DNA from: Plasmodium brasilianum
Lineage: Eukaryota > Apicomplexa > Aconoidasida > Haemosporida > Plasmodiidae
Assembly: GCF_023973825.1 (NCBI RefSeq)
Contig: NC_090114.1
Location: 744,001 to 808,000 of the forward strand
Reading direction: 5' to 3'
DNA: 64,000 nt
Of the stretch, positions 50,391 through 62,943 are shown piece by piece. The position numbers and the translations under genes were made by a program. Position 1 is the stretch's first letter. The number at the start of each line of letters is the position of its first letter. Below the pieces are notes generated by a model. The model saw only the letters and a program-made list of their open reading frames with translations, was not told where the DNA came from and did not search any database.

Positions 50391-52211
50391 TTTTAAAGAA
50401 AAGCCCTTCCTCTTCTGATATTCCTTCGGCGGACTCGAACGATCTTCGGAATTGTCAAACGGGAAGGCGGAAGGAGGGGAATAAACGAGAAAGATTGGGA
50501 AAGAAAGGCAAAGTAAAAGAAAAAATGGGAAAGAAAAGCAAAGTAAAAGAAAAAATGGGAAAGAAAGGCAAAGTAAAAGAAGGAATGGGAAAGAAAAGCA
50601 AAGTAAAAGAAAGAATGGGAAAGAAAGGCAAAGTAAAAGAAAAAATGGGAAAGAAAGGTAAAGTAAAAGAAAGAATGGGAAAGAAAGGCAAAGTAAAAGA
50701 AAGAAAGGGAAAGAAAAAAAAAAAATATGAATTATTCCCTTTTTACCTTGCTGTTCATGTAAAAAGAAAAGGAAAAAAAAAAAAAAAAAAAACATTAAAT
50801 TCTTCCCTTTTTAACCTTACTGTTCATGCAAAAATCTTTGAGGCGGAAAGGTGGCGTATATATGTACAAACAAACAGGCACATACATACATACTTATAAA
50901 ATATATACATAATATATAATACATAATATATACCACATAATACGCAATATATAATATACATTTAAGCATACATGCATGTTCACTAATATGATCAGGTAAA
51001 AAATTACAAATTATTTCCTGCTCATACTTCATATCATTTCCCGTAACAGGGTGTGTTACCTTTCTGCGCAGTTATTTTTGGCATGGCAAGAAAAGTATTT
51101 ATTCATCTCTTCCTGTGAAGCATTCATTCATTTCTTCTATTATGTTATATCCGTATTATTTTATGTAAGTTTATGTAAGTTTATGTAAGTTTATGGAAGT
51201 TTATGGAAGTTTATGGAAGTTTATGGAAGTAGCCCTTTATTTTTATTTTTTTTTTCTAGACCGTAAACCAAACGCCGTGCATCATTATTTCGTTTGTTCG
51301 CTAATTCGTTGGGTAATTTGTTCGTTCGGTCGTTCGTTATTTTTCAACTTTTTCATTTTTTTTATTTGTATTTTTTTTTTTTTTTTACGAATATTATGAA
51401 CTCGTACATATTTTACATGTGTCCCATCACATATTAGCCCGTCGCGTACCATGCCACTGTCAATAAAGTGAGTCCCCCCCAACATGAAGACTAACAATTA
51501 AAAAGATACAATTGCTTCTTAAAACTGTCAAATATTTAAGCAAAAATGAGAGGGTTAATCCGTTAAGTTTTTTGGCTTGAAGTTTGCAAACCTTAACAAC
51601 AAGAAAAAATAGAAAGAAAAAATAAAATGAAAAAATAGAACGAAAAAATAAAATGAAAAAATAGAACGAAAAAATAGAACGAAAAAATAGAACGAAAAAA
51701 TAAAATGAAAAAATAAAAAGAAAAAGAAGAAGAAGAAGAAGAAGAAGAAAGAGAAAGGGAAAGAGAAAGAGAAAGAGAAAGAGAAAAATAAAAAGAACAT
51801 CAACAGATACAGTTACAGGGACAGTTACATGAACAGGAACAAAAAAAAAAAAAAAAAAAAAACCTCAAAAAGTTCAAGCATAAATGGCACAAAAAAATTG
51901 AAAAAAATTTAAGCCACAAACAAAACAAACTTTTGAAGACACGTCCACTAGCATGTTGTATACGAATTAGGAACAAATTTCCTTTTTTTTGAGTTTTAAA
52001 AACAAAATGACGAAAAGGGGGAGAAGGAACAACGTGAAAAAGTAAGTGGCAGTTTTAACCTAAAATGCAGGCTATACCCACTTGCAATTGTAGCTGCACG
52101 GGCAGATATATGCATATTTAAACCTGCCCGTACATATGTACCTACATGTATACGGGTGTATATATGTATATACGTGCATGTACTGAAGTGCAAAAACTGC
52201 AGCGTCTCATC
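50391..52211. other. Intergenic region upstream of AP-3 delta with exon-like patches
   Basis: Contains the 30-bp repeat, TA-rich DNA, a short 10-bp repeat (51,166-51,236), and purine-rich repeats at 51,608-51,790. Two minus-strand patches near 50,965-51,075 and 51,385-51,495 look protein-like and are discussed in the findings. A near-duplicate ~33-base segment occurs at 50,728-50,762 and 50,800-50,832. Confidence 0.5.
50486..50715. repeat. 30-bp purine/pyrimidine-skewed minisatellite
   Basis: About seven to eight units of GGGAAAGAAAGGCAAAGTAA plus ten more purine-rich bases. The minus strand is nearly pure pyrimidine. It sits ~100 bp upstream of the AP-3 delta ATG, so it is either in the 5' UTR or is the polypyrimidine tract of a 5' intron. 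Confidence 0.9.
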
Positions 52212-55200
52212 TTACCCCTCGAAAATGTGAACATAAATCTTCCCCATAACACTTTTTATATATGAAGAGTAATCACTAAAACCGCCATGCCCACCTCTTT
52301 TTGAAAAGGAAATGTACAGTCGTTTGTCCATACTACATGAATCATTGTGGAAATTTAAAAAGTTAAGCCCTTTATTTAGTAGTGAAAGCTTGTAATCATT
52401 TAGAAAAACATAGTAGTACTGCTTCACCTCCACATTTTTATAATTAATATATTTTAAAATATATTTAATCGAATTGTAATTAGGACATATTATATCATAT
52501 TTGTTTAAATATAAAATAATGGAATTTTTAAAAAACATATTTTCACTATTCTTTGTCAAAGGAAAGATAATTGATCTTGTTTTATTTTTTTCCATTGTAT
52601 ATACTTCATCGTACTTTGGAGTTATATTATAATAAGGACATAAGGAATATAAGAGTAGCAAACTGTTTTTTTGAAAAGAGATCATTGAACCCTTTTTGTG
52701 AGTACGTTTTTTACACAAGTAGTCGCAAACAAATGCTTTGGAAAACCTGCGCGCAGTGGTTTGGCCCCTCCTTCGGCTAGTAGTAAACGTACTGGAAGTA
52801 CTGGAAGTATTGGAAGTATTGGAAGTATTGGAAGTATTGGAAGTATTGGTAGTAGTGGGCGTAGTGGACGTAGTGGATGTAGTGGATGTAGCTGCAGTTG
52901 TAGAGATAGGGGGAGCCGCCCTAGCGGATAGGCTGTTACGCAAGTCCAAGTTACCGAATTCCAGGTGCTCCGATGCAACATGAGGGTTAGTCATATCAGT
53001 TAAATTGTTAAAAAAGTCTAAGAAGGGGTTAACAAAAACAATAGTTTGAACGATTTTTTTAAAATGATTTAGTATATATCCCCCAAGCATTCCACTATTG
53101 GAATGAAGATGTAGAGATATATTTTCTGTATCACTTATATTGTTATATTTAATAAAATTAATACAATCAATTAAATCTTGAATTGTTCTCATTTTTTCAT
53201 ATGTTTTTGATTTATATTTGTCCTTCTTCATGGGAAATCCACCTGAACCAGTCAGATGAAAATAAACAATAATATAATCATTTAGAAGGTAATAATAGTA
53301 CTCATCTGAGTAACTGCAACTGTTCACCTGACTGTAAAAAGGATATACGTTAATTATTACTTTGCTGGCGTGAACAAATAGCGGAAGGCCACTACTGTTG
53401 TAAATGCTGTAGTGGTGGGCATTTGGGGGGTATCGGTTAGAAGTGGGAAAGAAGGTGACAGGTGCTGCTGCTGTGGATGCAGACAATTCCCCAGTTTGAT
53501 CGTCCAATGCGCAGGTAGTACCCTCCCCATTGAGGTACTGAAAAAAACTTCCGTAATCCTCCTTGCAACGGCAATGCACATTAACATTGTTCTTTTTCTT
53601 ATAAATTAGCGTAATTGGTATTCTTTCCATTCCTGTTGTATTTATAAATACATCTTTTATTGCAAAATATTTCCTTTTTTGAAAAATCGTCTCGAATTCG
53701 TTGTCATATAATATGTTATTCTTACCAGAAAAGAAAATATTCTTGTGTTCTTTTTTTTTTTTTTTTTTTGGTGCATATTTTTTGGTAAGGATAGAATACC
53801 CTCCCTTAAATTATAGACTAATTTAATGTTATTCGTAAATGGATTCGATATAGAAAAGTAGACAAGATGGTTTTTAAATTGATTGTTAATGCCACCTAGT
53901 ATACCCCCCTTGGTGATTGGCAGAAGTATTATTTTTATCTTTCCGATTATTCGTTCCTCTCGTTTTTCGTTTTCATCATGTTCTTCTCTTCCTTGGAGGC
54001 GCTTTTTCAAAATGTACTCCTTCACACTGGAATTGTTACTGCCCTCTCGAAACATCTTACTACTGATCAATTTTCTGAACAAATATATGATACATACGAA
54101 TGGATTTAAAAAATACCTGTACATGTACAGAATTAATCCATATTTGGTCACGTCAAAATCTTGCAGTGTGCAGTTTTTTAGAGTTGTCAACTTTGTCAAC
54201 ATACTTATTATGTTTACCTTTTGTCTTGTTAGATATACTAAATACTTTGGAAAACACAAAATTTGTTTCCTTGGGTGTTGCCCTGATTGTTTCTGTGTAC
54301 ACTGCCCCATTCGTTTCCCCGTTCGTTTTCTCATTTGTACCACCGTTTCCTCCCTTTTTACTGCCGCCTTTTTTTCACTTCTCCCTTTTTTCTTCCTCCT
54401 TAAAAGACGGCTCAATTTGTTATAATCAAAAAAATAAATTTCCGTGTTGTTGTTTCTGGGAAGTATAATAATTATATGGTTAAAAAAATTTTCTAATAAG
54501 CACTTACCTTTTAAAAATACTCCAACAAATTGAATTATACTTAGCTGATAATTTTTACTCTTTTTTTTTCCCTTTACGTGGATCAAAAACAAATTATTAT
54601 GTACATGACTTCCACTTAAAAGGAAAATTCTTTTCTGATCCTTACTCTTGTACATGTTCAGGAAATATTCTTCTTGCTTTTCTTCGAATATTAACTTTTG
54701 ATGGAAAATAGATGAGCTTAAAAAGAGTTTGTTACATCTATATTTATCATTTAACTGTGTGTAAAGGAAGTCGTTCTTCTTTTTTAACGGAATAAATTCA
54801 ATGTTTTGTATTCCTTCCTCTAAGAAGGTACATCGTCTGATCATGTGAAATTTATTTCTGTACAAGCCCTTACTACAACTGTAATTCGCATTCTGTTTGT
54901 TGGAGGTTGCATAAGTTTTGCTCCTTTCGTTAGTTTTTGAGCGGGTACCACGACAAAACGTGTCCCATTTCTCATCCATAAAAGTGTTCTTCCCCTTTTT
55001 AATTATTTTCATTTTAACTTTTCTTCTCGTTTTAACTTTCATTTTAATTTCCCTTCTCGTTTTAACTTTCCTTTTAATTTCCCTTCTCGTTTTAATTTTC
55101 CTTTTAATTTCCCTTCTCGTTTTAATTTTCCTTTTAATTTCCCTTCTCGTTTTAATTTTCCTTTTTTTTGTTTTTATTTTTTTTTCTTTACCTTGTACAC

Positions 55201-55870
55201 ACCGCTTACTATGAATAGTGCACTTTTTCCTCCCTGTCCTGAGTCTATATTTTACTACATCTTCCTTGGTACAACTACCATTAGAAGTATACAGCGAATC
55301 AATTTTATCAATGTGGATGTCCTTAATTGGTATTGTGCCTTTGAACAAATAACAAAGATTTAAATGATAATCATTTCTTTCAACTATGAAAGAAAATAAA
55401 TTATTTTTGAAAATATTAAAAAATTTAATATTAAAATTTGAAGGAAATATTACAACAATTTCTGAGTACAATTTGGATATACAATTTTCCTCCTTCAACT
55501 GATTTATCGATTTGTTACTTAGATAAAAATACATCTCATGGATGATTTTTCTTTTTATCCTTTTCCTGCATATCATAATATGCTTATCAGTTTTCATTTC
55601 AAAATAGATATATCTATTAGTTAGTATTAACTCATCTTCTACATTTTTTTCAAAGGACATATAATTTTTCCTTAATAACAGCTGAACGTCGTTCTTTATT
55701 TTACTACTATTCCTATCAATTTTTTCCTTATAATTATTAAAAAACGTTTTCATTAAATTTATTTCTTTTAAGTATTTGCTTACTTTGTTACATTCAAAAA
55801 TATTTTTTATCTTTTCAACGTGGTGGTACGAGTCTGTAACTCTGCCAAATACATAATTGTTGATTTTCAT
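52212..55870 (-). CDS. S9 prolyl-oligopeptidase/oligopeptidase B-like protein, frame-shifted
   Basis: One gene split by an A19 tract (53,751-53,769). The upstream part (55,870 to the tract) is a beta-propeller-like half; the -1 frame after the tract runs continuously into the ORF beginning 'MERIPITLIYKKK', which matches the family's 'V.VPISLVYRK' entry to the hydrolase domain. Joined length ~1,219 residues against ~720 in bacterial oligopeptidase B. Candidate triad: Ser in 'SLHLHSNSGMLGG' (joined ~924), Asp in 'LNKYDIICP' (~1,126), His in 'RGGHGGFSD' (~1,195). The usual Gly-x-Ser-x-Gly is eroded to Leu-His-Ser-Asn-Ser, so activity is doubtful. Insertions include a 30-base repeat encoding Lys/Arg-rich 'KTRREIKRKI' (55,010-55,165) and a Thr/Ser/Asn run. 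An upstream exon is possible. Confidence 0.72.
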
Positions 55871-56198
55871 TTCGCGGAGGGATAGTGCGCAAGTGAAGCA
55901 ATGTGGGCTTGATGAAGAAGTATAGTAGTGGCTGATAGATGGACAGACTAAGAAACGGACAGACTAACGGATGATAGGAAAACAAATTATCATGATGATC
56001 TAATCTTTGCATAACATGTTGTGTTACCCTTAAAAGGTCCACAAACAATATAAAAATCCTTAATTATATCATATTTCATTAACAGTTTTAAATTTCTGAA
56101 GTAAATTACCTTCTTCATTACAACAAAAAGGTATTCAATGTTTTTGAATAAAGCGTATATATACATACATATACATACATATACATACATATACATAC

Positions 56199-56229
<31 letters not shown>

Positions 56230-57331
56230 ATATATTATATATATATGTACTATATAGAGATATATTACTCCCTTTAGGCATTTTTTTTTTTTTTTTTTTT
56301 TTTTTTCTAACTTAAATTTGCACGCTGCTGCAAAATATATGCCGCTTTTTCACCATATTGCTTTAACGTAAATTGCAAAATGATCAGTCAAAATTAAAAA
56401 GATAAAAGGAAAGAATTAGAAGAATTAGAAGCAAAAAATTAGAAGTAAAATCTACAATTAAAATGTGCTATTAAAAATTAAAAAGGTAAATGAATGAGAT
56501 CAAAACATGAGCATATATAAAATGTGAGGATAAACACATATTGCAAGGGGGGGGGGGACCAAAATACAAAATTAAAAATGACAAGTTCAAATATAATTTT
56601 CAACATGAACAAGCAAGGAAACAAAGACATAAAGACCCCTTAACAAAAGTAAGAGGGGTCCCCAACTGTATAAACTTAACAATTGAAGGTATGTATATAT
56701 TAAACATATGCTAATTAATGAGTATATTCTCTTATGAACATAAAGATAAAGAAGTATACAAACTGTTGAAAAATTTAATATTCTGAATGGGCAATGAGTA
56801 AGTATAAAACTGATACACGTTCATTTCGACTATGGCAAGGGCGTTAATGTGCATATACATACGTACATATATATGTGTGCATTTGTATGACAAACCCTCT
56901 CTACTCTTTACAGCGACATGAAACAAACATAAAATAAAAAAAAATAAAACATGTACAGTTATATACATAAAGCAAAAATATCAAAAAAAAAAAAGAAACG
57001 AATAAATGCGCTAAACAGCAGTTTACATGACCGTTCATGCTCTTATCTGATTTCACCCGTTCACTCTTATGCTCATCTATTAAATTTTTATTTCAAAATA
57101 ACAATAAAACCAGTAATACGAATAAACAATACAAGTAAACAATACAAGTAAACAATACAAGTAAACAATACAAGTAAACAATACAAGTAAACAATGCAAG
57201 TAAACAATGCAAGTAAACAATACAAGTAAACAATGCAAGTAAACAATACAAATATCAAATGATCCAGTTCCCCTTTTGCTTTATGAATAAGCTCCTCCAT
57301 CATAAAGCGACTTTAAAAAAAAAAAAAAAAG
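55871..57331. other. Intergenic region between the S9-like gene and TyrRS
   Basis: Contains TA/TGTA microsatellites (56,158-56,250), a 26-base T tract (56,281-56,306), and a 13-bp repeat. On the minus strand at ~55,992-56,130 a protein-like stretch ('MKYDIIKDFYIVCGPFK') ends at a possible GTAACA donor and may be a 5' exon of the S9-like gene. Confidence 0.5.
57117..57252. repeat. 13-bp minisatellite (AATACAAGTAAAC)
   Basis: About ten tandem units alternate AATACAAGTAAAC and AATGCAAGTAAAC. It lies immediately downstream of the TyrRS 3' end on the minus strand. Confidence 0.88.
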
Positions 57332-59075
57332 TCATTTTGTTACTTTATACTTCTTTATTTCATTTAATAATTTTTTGGCCTCTTCATTATTCTGAAAATG
57401 ATCTCTAACTGGTTGCAGCATTTTGTTCAGGTACGTCGAAACGTTATCCTTTAAGTCTAATGGGTGAATTGCTCCTTCAACGTAGTCCTTTTCTAACTCC
57501 TCAAGTGTTTTATACACTTTGTCGCCTATTAAAAAAAATGCAGCAGTAAAATAAAAATATTAAAATTGTAGAGCGGGGGGTGGGGAAAAAAAAAAAAAAG
57601 AAATACTACAATGCAATGAAAATATTAACTGTGTGCATGTGGAAATAAAAAAAAAAAAAAAAAAAAAAAAAAATGCAACACCGCAATAAAATAAAAATAT
57701 TAACAACGTGCAGGTGGAAATAAAAAAAAAAATATATATATCTAGGAATTGTCCACTAGCTAGCTAAAATGTTGCAATTTTTTTTTTTTTTGAGTTTTCC
57801 ACACTTTTCGAGCTTACCTCCATTTTTTTCCTTTCTCATCAAGTGAAACTCTTTGTAGTAGGGATATATTATACACTTTGCATAAGCAAAAATTGGATTA
57901 TTTTCAATAATATTAGGTGGGCAGTAACCTTTTTTAATTTTTCTATTAACGTCGGCTTCTGAATCGTCCATAAATATTGCTGAGTTTTCATCTGACTTGG
58001 ACATTTTTTCCTGACCCTCTAATAGGCCTGGTAACATTTCATGTGATAAAATAATAGGTTTTTTTTTTATTTTTTTAATATCACAATATTCTCGTGCTAA
58101 CATATTTACTTTTCTCTGATCTGTGCCTAACTGACAGATATCAACATTTAAAAAAAATATATCAGCACATTGCATACATGGGTATAAAATTTGTGAACAA
58201 TAATTTTCTTCTCCTTCACTTCTACCCATTATTTTTAAACATCTTTTTATTCTATTAATATTAAAGCTTTTCGATATATCAATAACTAATGACCAATACT
58301 CATTTGCTTTTTTGTTTATTTCATCGCTAGCCCACAAAAATTGTACATGTTCCATATTCATACCACAGCTTTTCCAAACTTCAATAAAGTAATTTCCTAC
58401 TTTTTTTATTTTTTTCAAGTCCCCTGACATTTTGTTATTTAACTGAGCAAACCAATCGGCTACCCAAAAGATAAACGTGCATCCGTTACTCGTTAACTTG
58501 TTCACAATTAGACTTTTTAACAACCCTAAAAGGGGGGGGGGCAAGCAGGGAGCATGTCGTATATGGGAGCATATAGGGGCATATGAAGGAGAATATAAAG
58601 GGGAAAATAAAAGAGAACACGAACTTACACACAAATAACACACATGTAGCATCACTTTTCATAGGCGACGCAGCTTTAAAGAGTTGCACAGTATTCTTTC
58701 GCAATGAGAAGCATATACATATATACATACATGCATACATACATACATACATACATACATACATGCATACATACATACGCATGGGTACACATAAGTATAT
58801 GTATACATACATATCCACATGCACACCCACGCCCACAGTCATGCTTTTCTGTTCGTACCTTGCGCTATATGCATACGCCCAGAAGGTTCAAAACCGTCGT
58901 AACAAATTAGTCTTCTCTTTAAAAGAAGTTTTGCTCTTAGCTCCTCCGATTGAATACATTCCGAAGCAACGGAAAGAATTTCATTAAGTCTGTTATCTAC
59001 GTCTTCTATATTTTTCTCCTGTTCCTTCTTCTCCTCACCTTCTGTTTCTTCCCTTTTTGTATTAAATGACTCCAT
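57332..59075 (-). CDS. Tyrosine--tRNA ligase, cytosolic type
   Basis: Class I aminoacyl-tRNA synthetase that charges tRNA-Tyr. Three exons: 58,859-59,075 (to 59,156 if the upper ATG is used), 57,818-58,525 and 57,332-57,525. Introns have GT-AG ends and phase 1 at both junctions. The HIGH-type motif is 'SGRMHIAQG', split across exon 1/2. The KMSKS loop is intact ('LEGQEKMSKSDENS'). The substrate region 'CTFIFWVADWFAQLN' and the C-terminal 'HPLDLKDNVSTYLNKMLQP' are eukaryote/archaea-like. From ATG 59,075 ('MESFNTKREE') the protein is 372 residues, close to the ~373 known for P. falciparum. An in-frame ATG 27 codons upstream would add a basic/hydrophobic N-terminus. It is divergent from RPN10. 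Confidence 0.93.
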
Positions 59076-60361
59076 ATTTTTGTAAAAAAAAAAATTATTA
59101 TTCTTGTGAATTTTACTTAAATTCAATAATTTTTTGGTAATAATAAATTTTAGCATAACCGTTTCAAATTTTACTTTAGTGGTACTATTTATGTACTTCT
59201 TGATATGATGTATAAAAAGAAAAAAAAAAAAAAAAAAAAATACATAAAATATATATTATAATGAAATAGCATTGGCCCCAACTTGTGCAATTTGCAGTAT
59301 TTATTTTATTTTATTTTTTATTTTATTTTTTTTTTTTTTCCTTCTTTTGCTATTTCATTTGCTATTTCATTTGCTATTTGTTTTAAAATTTCTCCTGGTC
59401 TATTTAAATTTTACAGGTTTGTGAAATTAAGCGAATTAGGTTTATGTTTACTCGAATTGTAAGTAATAGGTATTAACAGCTTTGTTGAATGTCGCAACTG
59501 TTAAAAAAAAATAAACGTAACTACATCTTGGTTTATCACGCATTTATATTGTACACGTACATGTGAATGTGAATGTATTACTTATGGCAAGTATGTTAAG
59601 CAAAATAATTTGCCTGCCAAAGTTTTACATAAATAAATGTACATCGACAATGATACGTCGACAAGTTTACAATTTTACGAGTAGTAACATTGCGATATGC
59701 GTAAACATTATATATGTATATATAATATTGTACGTATGCACATATACATATTTTGAGAGAGCAAAAAGAAGAAAAACTTTTTAATTTAGGAGAAACGAGT
59801 ACTTTATATATATACCTCTAATTTTTACATAGGAAAGGCACAAAAAGAAAAAGAAAAAAAAATAATATTTACCTTCTATGATGACTCATAGAACATAATC
59901 GTTTCTTTTACCTTTTTAAAATTTTAGCAAAAATAATAAAATTAAAAAAAAATTAAACTGTTTGCTTAAAAAATATGCATAACAAAAGCGTACGTTAATG
60001 CATTATATTGTATGTATATATATATATATTTGTTTATTTATGTATATATTCTTACACATCACACGAATAAGTTCCCATTATGATTATATTTTTTTCCCTT
60101 TTTTCATGTAAAATAATAAAAAAACTGCTCCATACTGACTTCTCACCCGTTGATGTAAATATTTAAGAAGCTCTTTACACTGCCCCTTTGAGCGTTAAAC
60201 TATTTTTCAGAAATAACACATATATATATGCAAATACATATATTCACGTACATATGCACACACATATGCCCACTCCTGTGCATATAATAACCACGCATAT
60301 TTATACGTGCGCACATTATGAACGATAGCAATTTTTTTTCGCCTACAATTTTTCCAAAAAA
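59076..60361. other. Divergent promoter between TyrRS and RPN10
   Basis: AT-rich with an A run at 59,221-59,240, T/A-rich stretches (59,300-59,340) and TA microsatellites. The first 81 bases could be coding if TyrRS starts at 59,156. Nothing else supported. Confidence 0.6.
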
Positions 60362-60675
60362 ATGAATAGCATTGAAGCCACAATCATTTGTATAGATAAC
60401 AGCGACTACAATCGAAATGAGGATATCGTACCGAATCGATTTTTATCCCAGGTAAGTTACAGTTTTATGTGTTGTGCTTCTCAATCGAATGGGGAAATCT
60501 GTGCACGTCCATACATGCGTACATACATATAGACGTACATCAATACATACATATGTGCGTTAGTACACTTATTTATATACAGCTATGTGCTCGTGAAGTG
60601 GTTCTACACGTGCTAACGTTCCACTGGATAAGCGTCGAATGATCCATTCATGTGTACTCCTGTATTATACATATA

Positions 60676-60719
<44 letters not shown>

Positions 60720-62211
60720 AAACGGGGATGTATATTTATGTACATAAAGCCGTTGCATGTTTCTGTTCAAAATGATTTTTATAACTGCATACGACTTACC
60801 ACTTACCGCTTAACGCTCACCATACACTGCTTCATTCCACCACCACCCCTTCCTACAGATCGACTGTGTAAACGTCCTGTGCTGTAACAAAACAAGCGTG
60901 CATTACAAGAACAACATCGGTATACTAACGATGGCGGGGGATAAAACCAAAGTGAAAGTTTCTCTTACAAACGATATAGGGCAGCTGCTTTCGTGTATTC
61001 ACGATATAAAACTAGATGGTACATGTGATATTTTACGTAGTTTATTAATCGCTCAGTTGGCTTTAAAACATCGAGTAGACAAGAATTTAGAACAAAAAAT
61101 AATTTTATTTGTTGGTAGTCCAATTGATGTTAATGAAAAGCAGTTGATCAATACAGGGAAACAATTAAAAAAAAATAATATTTCTGTAGATATAATTAGT
61201 TATGGAAATATAAACAAGAATAGAGAAAAATTAATGAAATTGTATGACAGTGTTAATAATAATGATAATTGTCGATTTATTGAATGTCCAGAAGTTGAAA
61301 GTAATTTAAGCAAATTTGTCTTAAATTCGTTTTTAAGTAATAATGATTTTAATATTGATAATATACAAGATGATGAACAACTAATAAACGCTATGCAGTT
61401 ATCCTTAGAGGATAGTCATCATATGGCAGACAGTAAAAATGTTAACAGTAGTAACAACAATATGGGTAACAGTAACCATATAAGTAACAGCAATGATTTG
61501 CCGACCATTCAAGATATAGAAAATATGAAGGATATAGACAATGAGTTGAAGGAAGCGTTAATTCTATCCTTGAAAGAATACACAGAGAAGAACAAACAGG
61601 AAGATATGGAGCAGAAGCAAAAGGGGAAGCAGGAGGTTCAGAGTACCACCGGTGCTTCCGATGCAGATAATAGCGCTAATGCTGCGAATGGTACTACACA
61701 GAAGGGGAGTGGGGCAGACTCTGCACCAAATAGCACTTCTGGTATGAATGGGGAAGGTAAAAAGGAGGAAAACTTAACATTAGTTAATGAGAGTTATAAA
61801 AACAATTTTGATAACAACAATGAGGAGATAGAACTAGAAGAATCAAAGGAAAAAAAAGAAAATGAAAGTTATGAAAAGGTATTTAAAATAGATAAGGATG
61901 AAAATATTGACCATAACAGCAAATGTGTTATAAATGAAAACATATACAATGCTGATGAGAGTGTAGCGAAGGATAAGGATAATCCTTCTACTTCTAATGA
62001 AGGAGCTACTAATCAAAGTAATTCCTTTCTCATACAAGATTCAAGTTATATTTCAAATATTTTGGGTCAAATTAATCCTTTAGCTAATGTATTTGATAAG
62101 ACTGCTGCTATTGATGAAAATTTGGAAAATAAGCAAAGTGTCCATGAGGACAAACCACCATCGATGGGAGATCAAGATAATGTAGATGATAAGGAAAAGG
62201 GAAAGAAGTAA
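60362..62211 (+). CDS. RPN10: 26S proteasome regulatory subunit RPN10 (ubiquitin receptor)
   Basis: RPN10 docks at the lid/base interface of the 19S particle and binds ubiquitin chains. Two exons: 60,362-60,451 (30 codons, 'MNSIEATIICIDNSDYNRNE', donor GTAAGT) and 60,859-62,211 (acceptor TTCCTACAG), phase 0, 480 residues. The VWA domain covers ~1-190 ('IGILTMAG', 'CDILRSLLIAQLALKHR', 'QKIILFVGSPI'). Two ubiquitin-interacting motifs follow: 'EQLINAMQLSLEDS' (~202-215) and 'NELKEALILSLKEY' (~257-270). The remaining ~200 residues are acidic, Asn/Glu/Ser-rich low complexity. A 'QDSSYISNILGQINPLANVF' segment near the end is the only other ordered-looking part. An ORF beginning at GTG 60,898 misses the first 43 residues. 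Confidence 0.93.
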
Positions 62212-62893
62212 AACTGTTGAAGGGGATTATTCATTTTGCCATTTTCTTGAGAGAACAGCGTATTTAAGCGTTTATCGGAGGCGCGTTTCAGCTCCATTTT
62301 TCTGTGTAAACGTCCTCCCATATGCACGTGCGTACCTACATAATTACGTACCTACTCATTTCTGCATATTTTTAATGAACTTTATTTTTATTTTGTTCTA
62401 TTTTGTTCTATTTTTATTTAGTTTTTATTTAGTTTATTCTTTTTTTTTCTTTTTTTTTTTTTTTTTACTTCCCCCTTTTTTTGAGTTTAAAAAGGGAAAA
62501 TTATCTCTTTCCTCTCCCCCCTCCCTTCGCTGATCATTAAGTGCACAAGACTGTACGGTATATTATATGTGTATTTTTGTAATAGCGTAGTAATTTCTTT
62601 TCCCCTTCATATGTTAAACCGAACAAATAAAAGAAAAAAAGAAAAAAATTTAATTGCAATCTTTTTGAAATATCTTTTCTTCTGCCATATTTTGAAGTGT
62701 ATTCCTTTTTTTTTTTTTTTTTCTTTTTCTCTTCGAATGCAAGTTGGTGCACAGGGTGGGTATAAAAGGGGGAAGATGTTCAAGAGTACTATGTATGTAG
62801 GTGTTTTGTAAGTAATGTGCGTACATATGCATAAACAGATAAGGAAATGTATACTCCCCTGCATGTGCCGGTATGCCTGGTTCTACTGGACTA

Positions 62894-62943
<50 letters not shown>

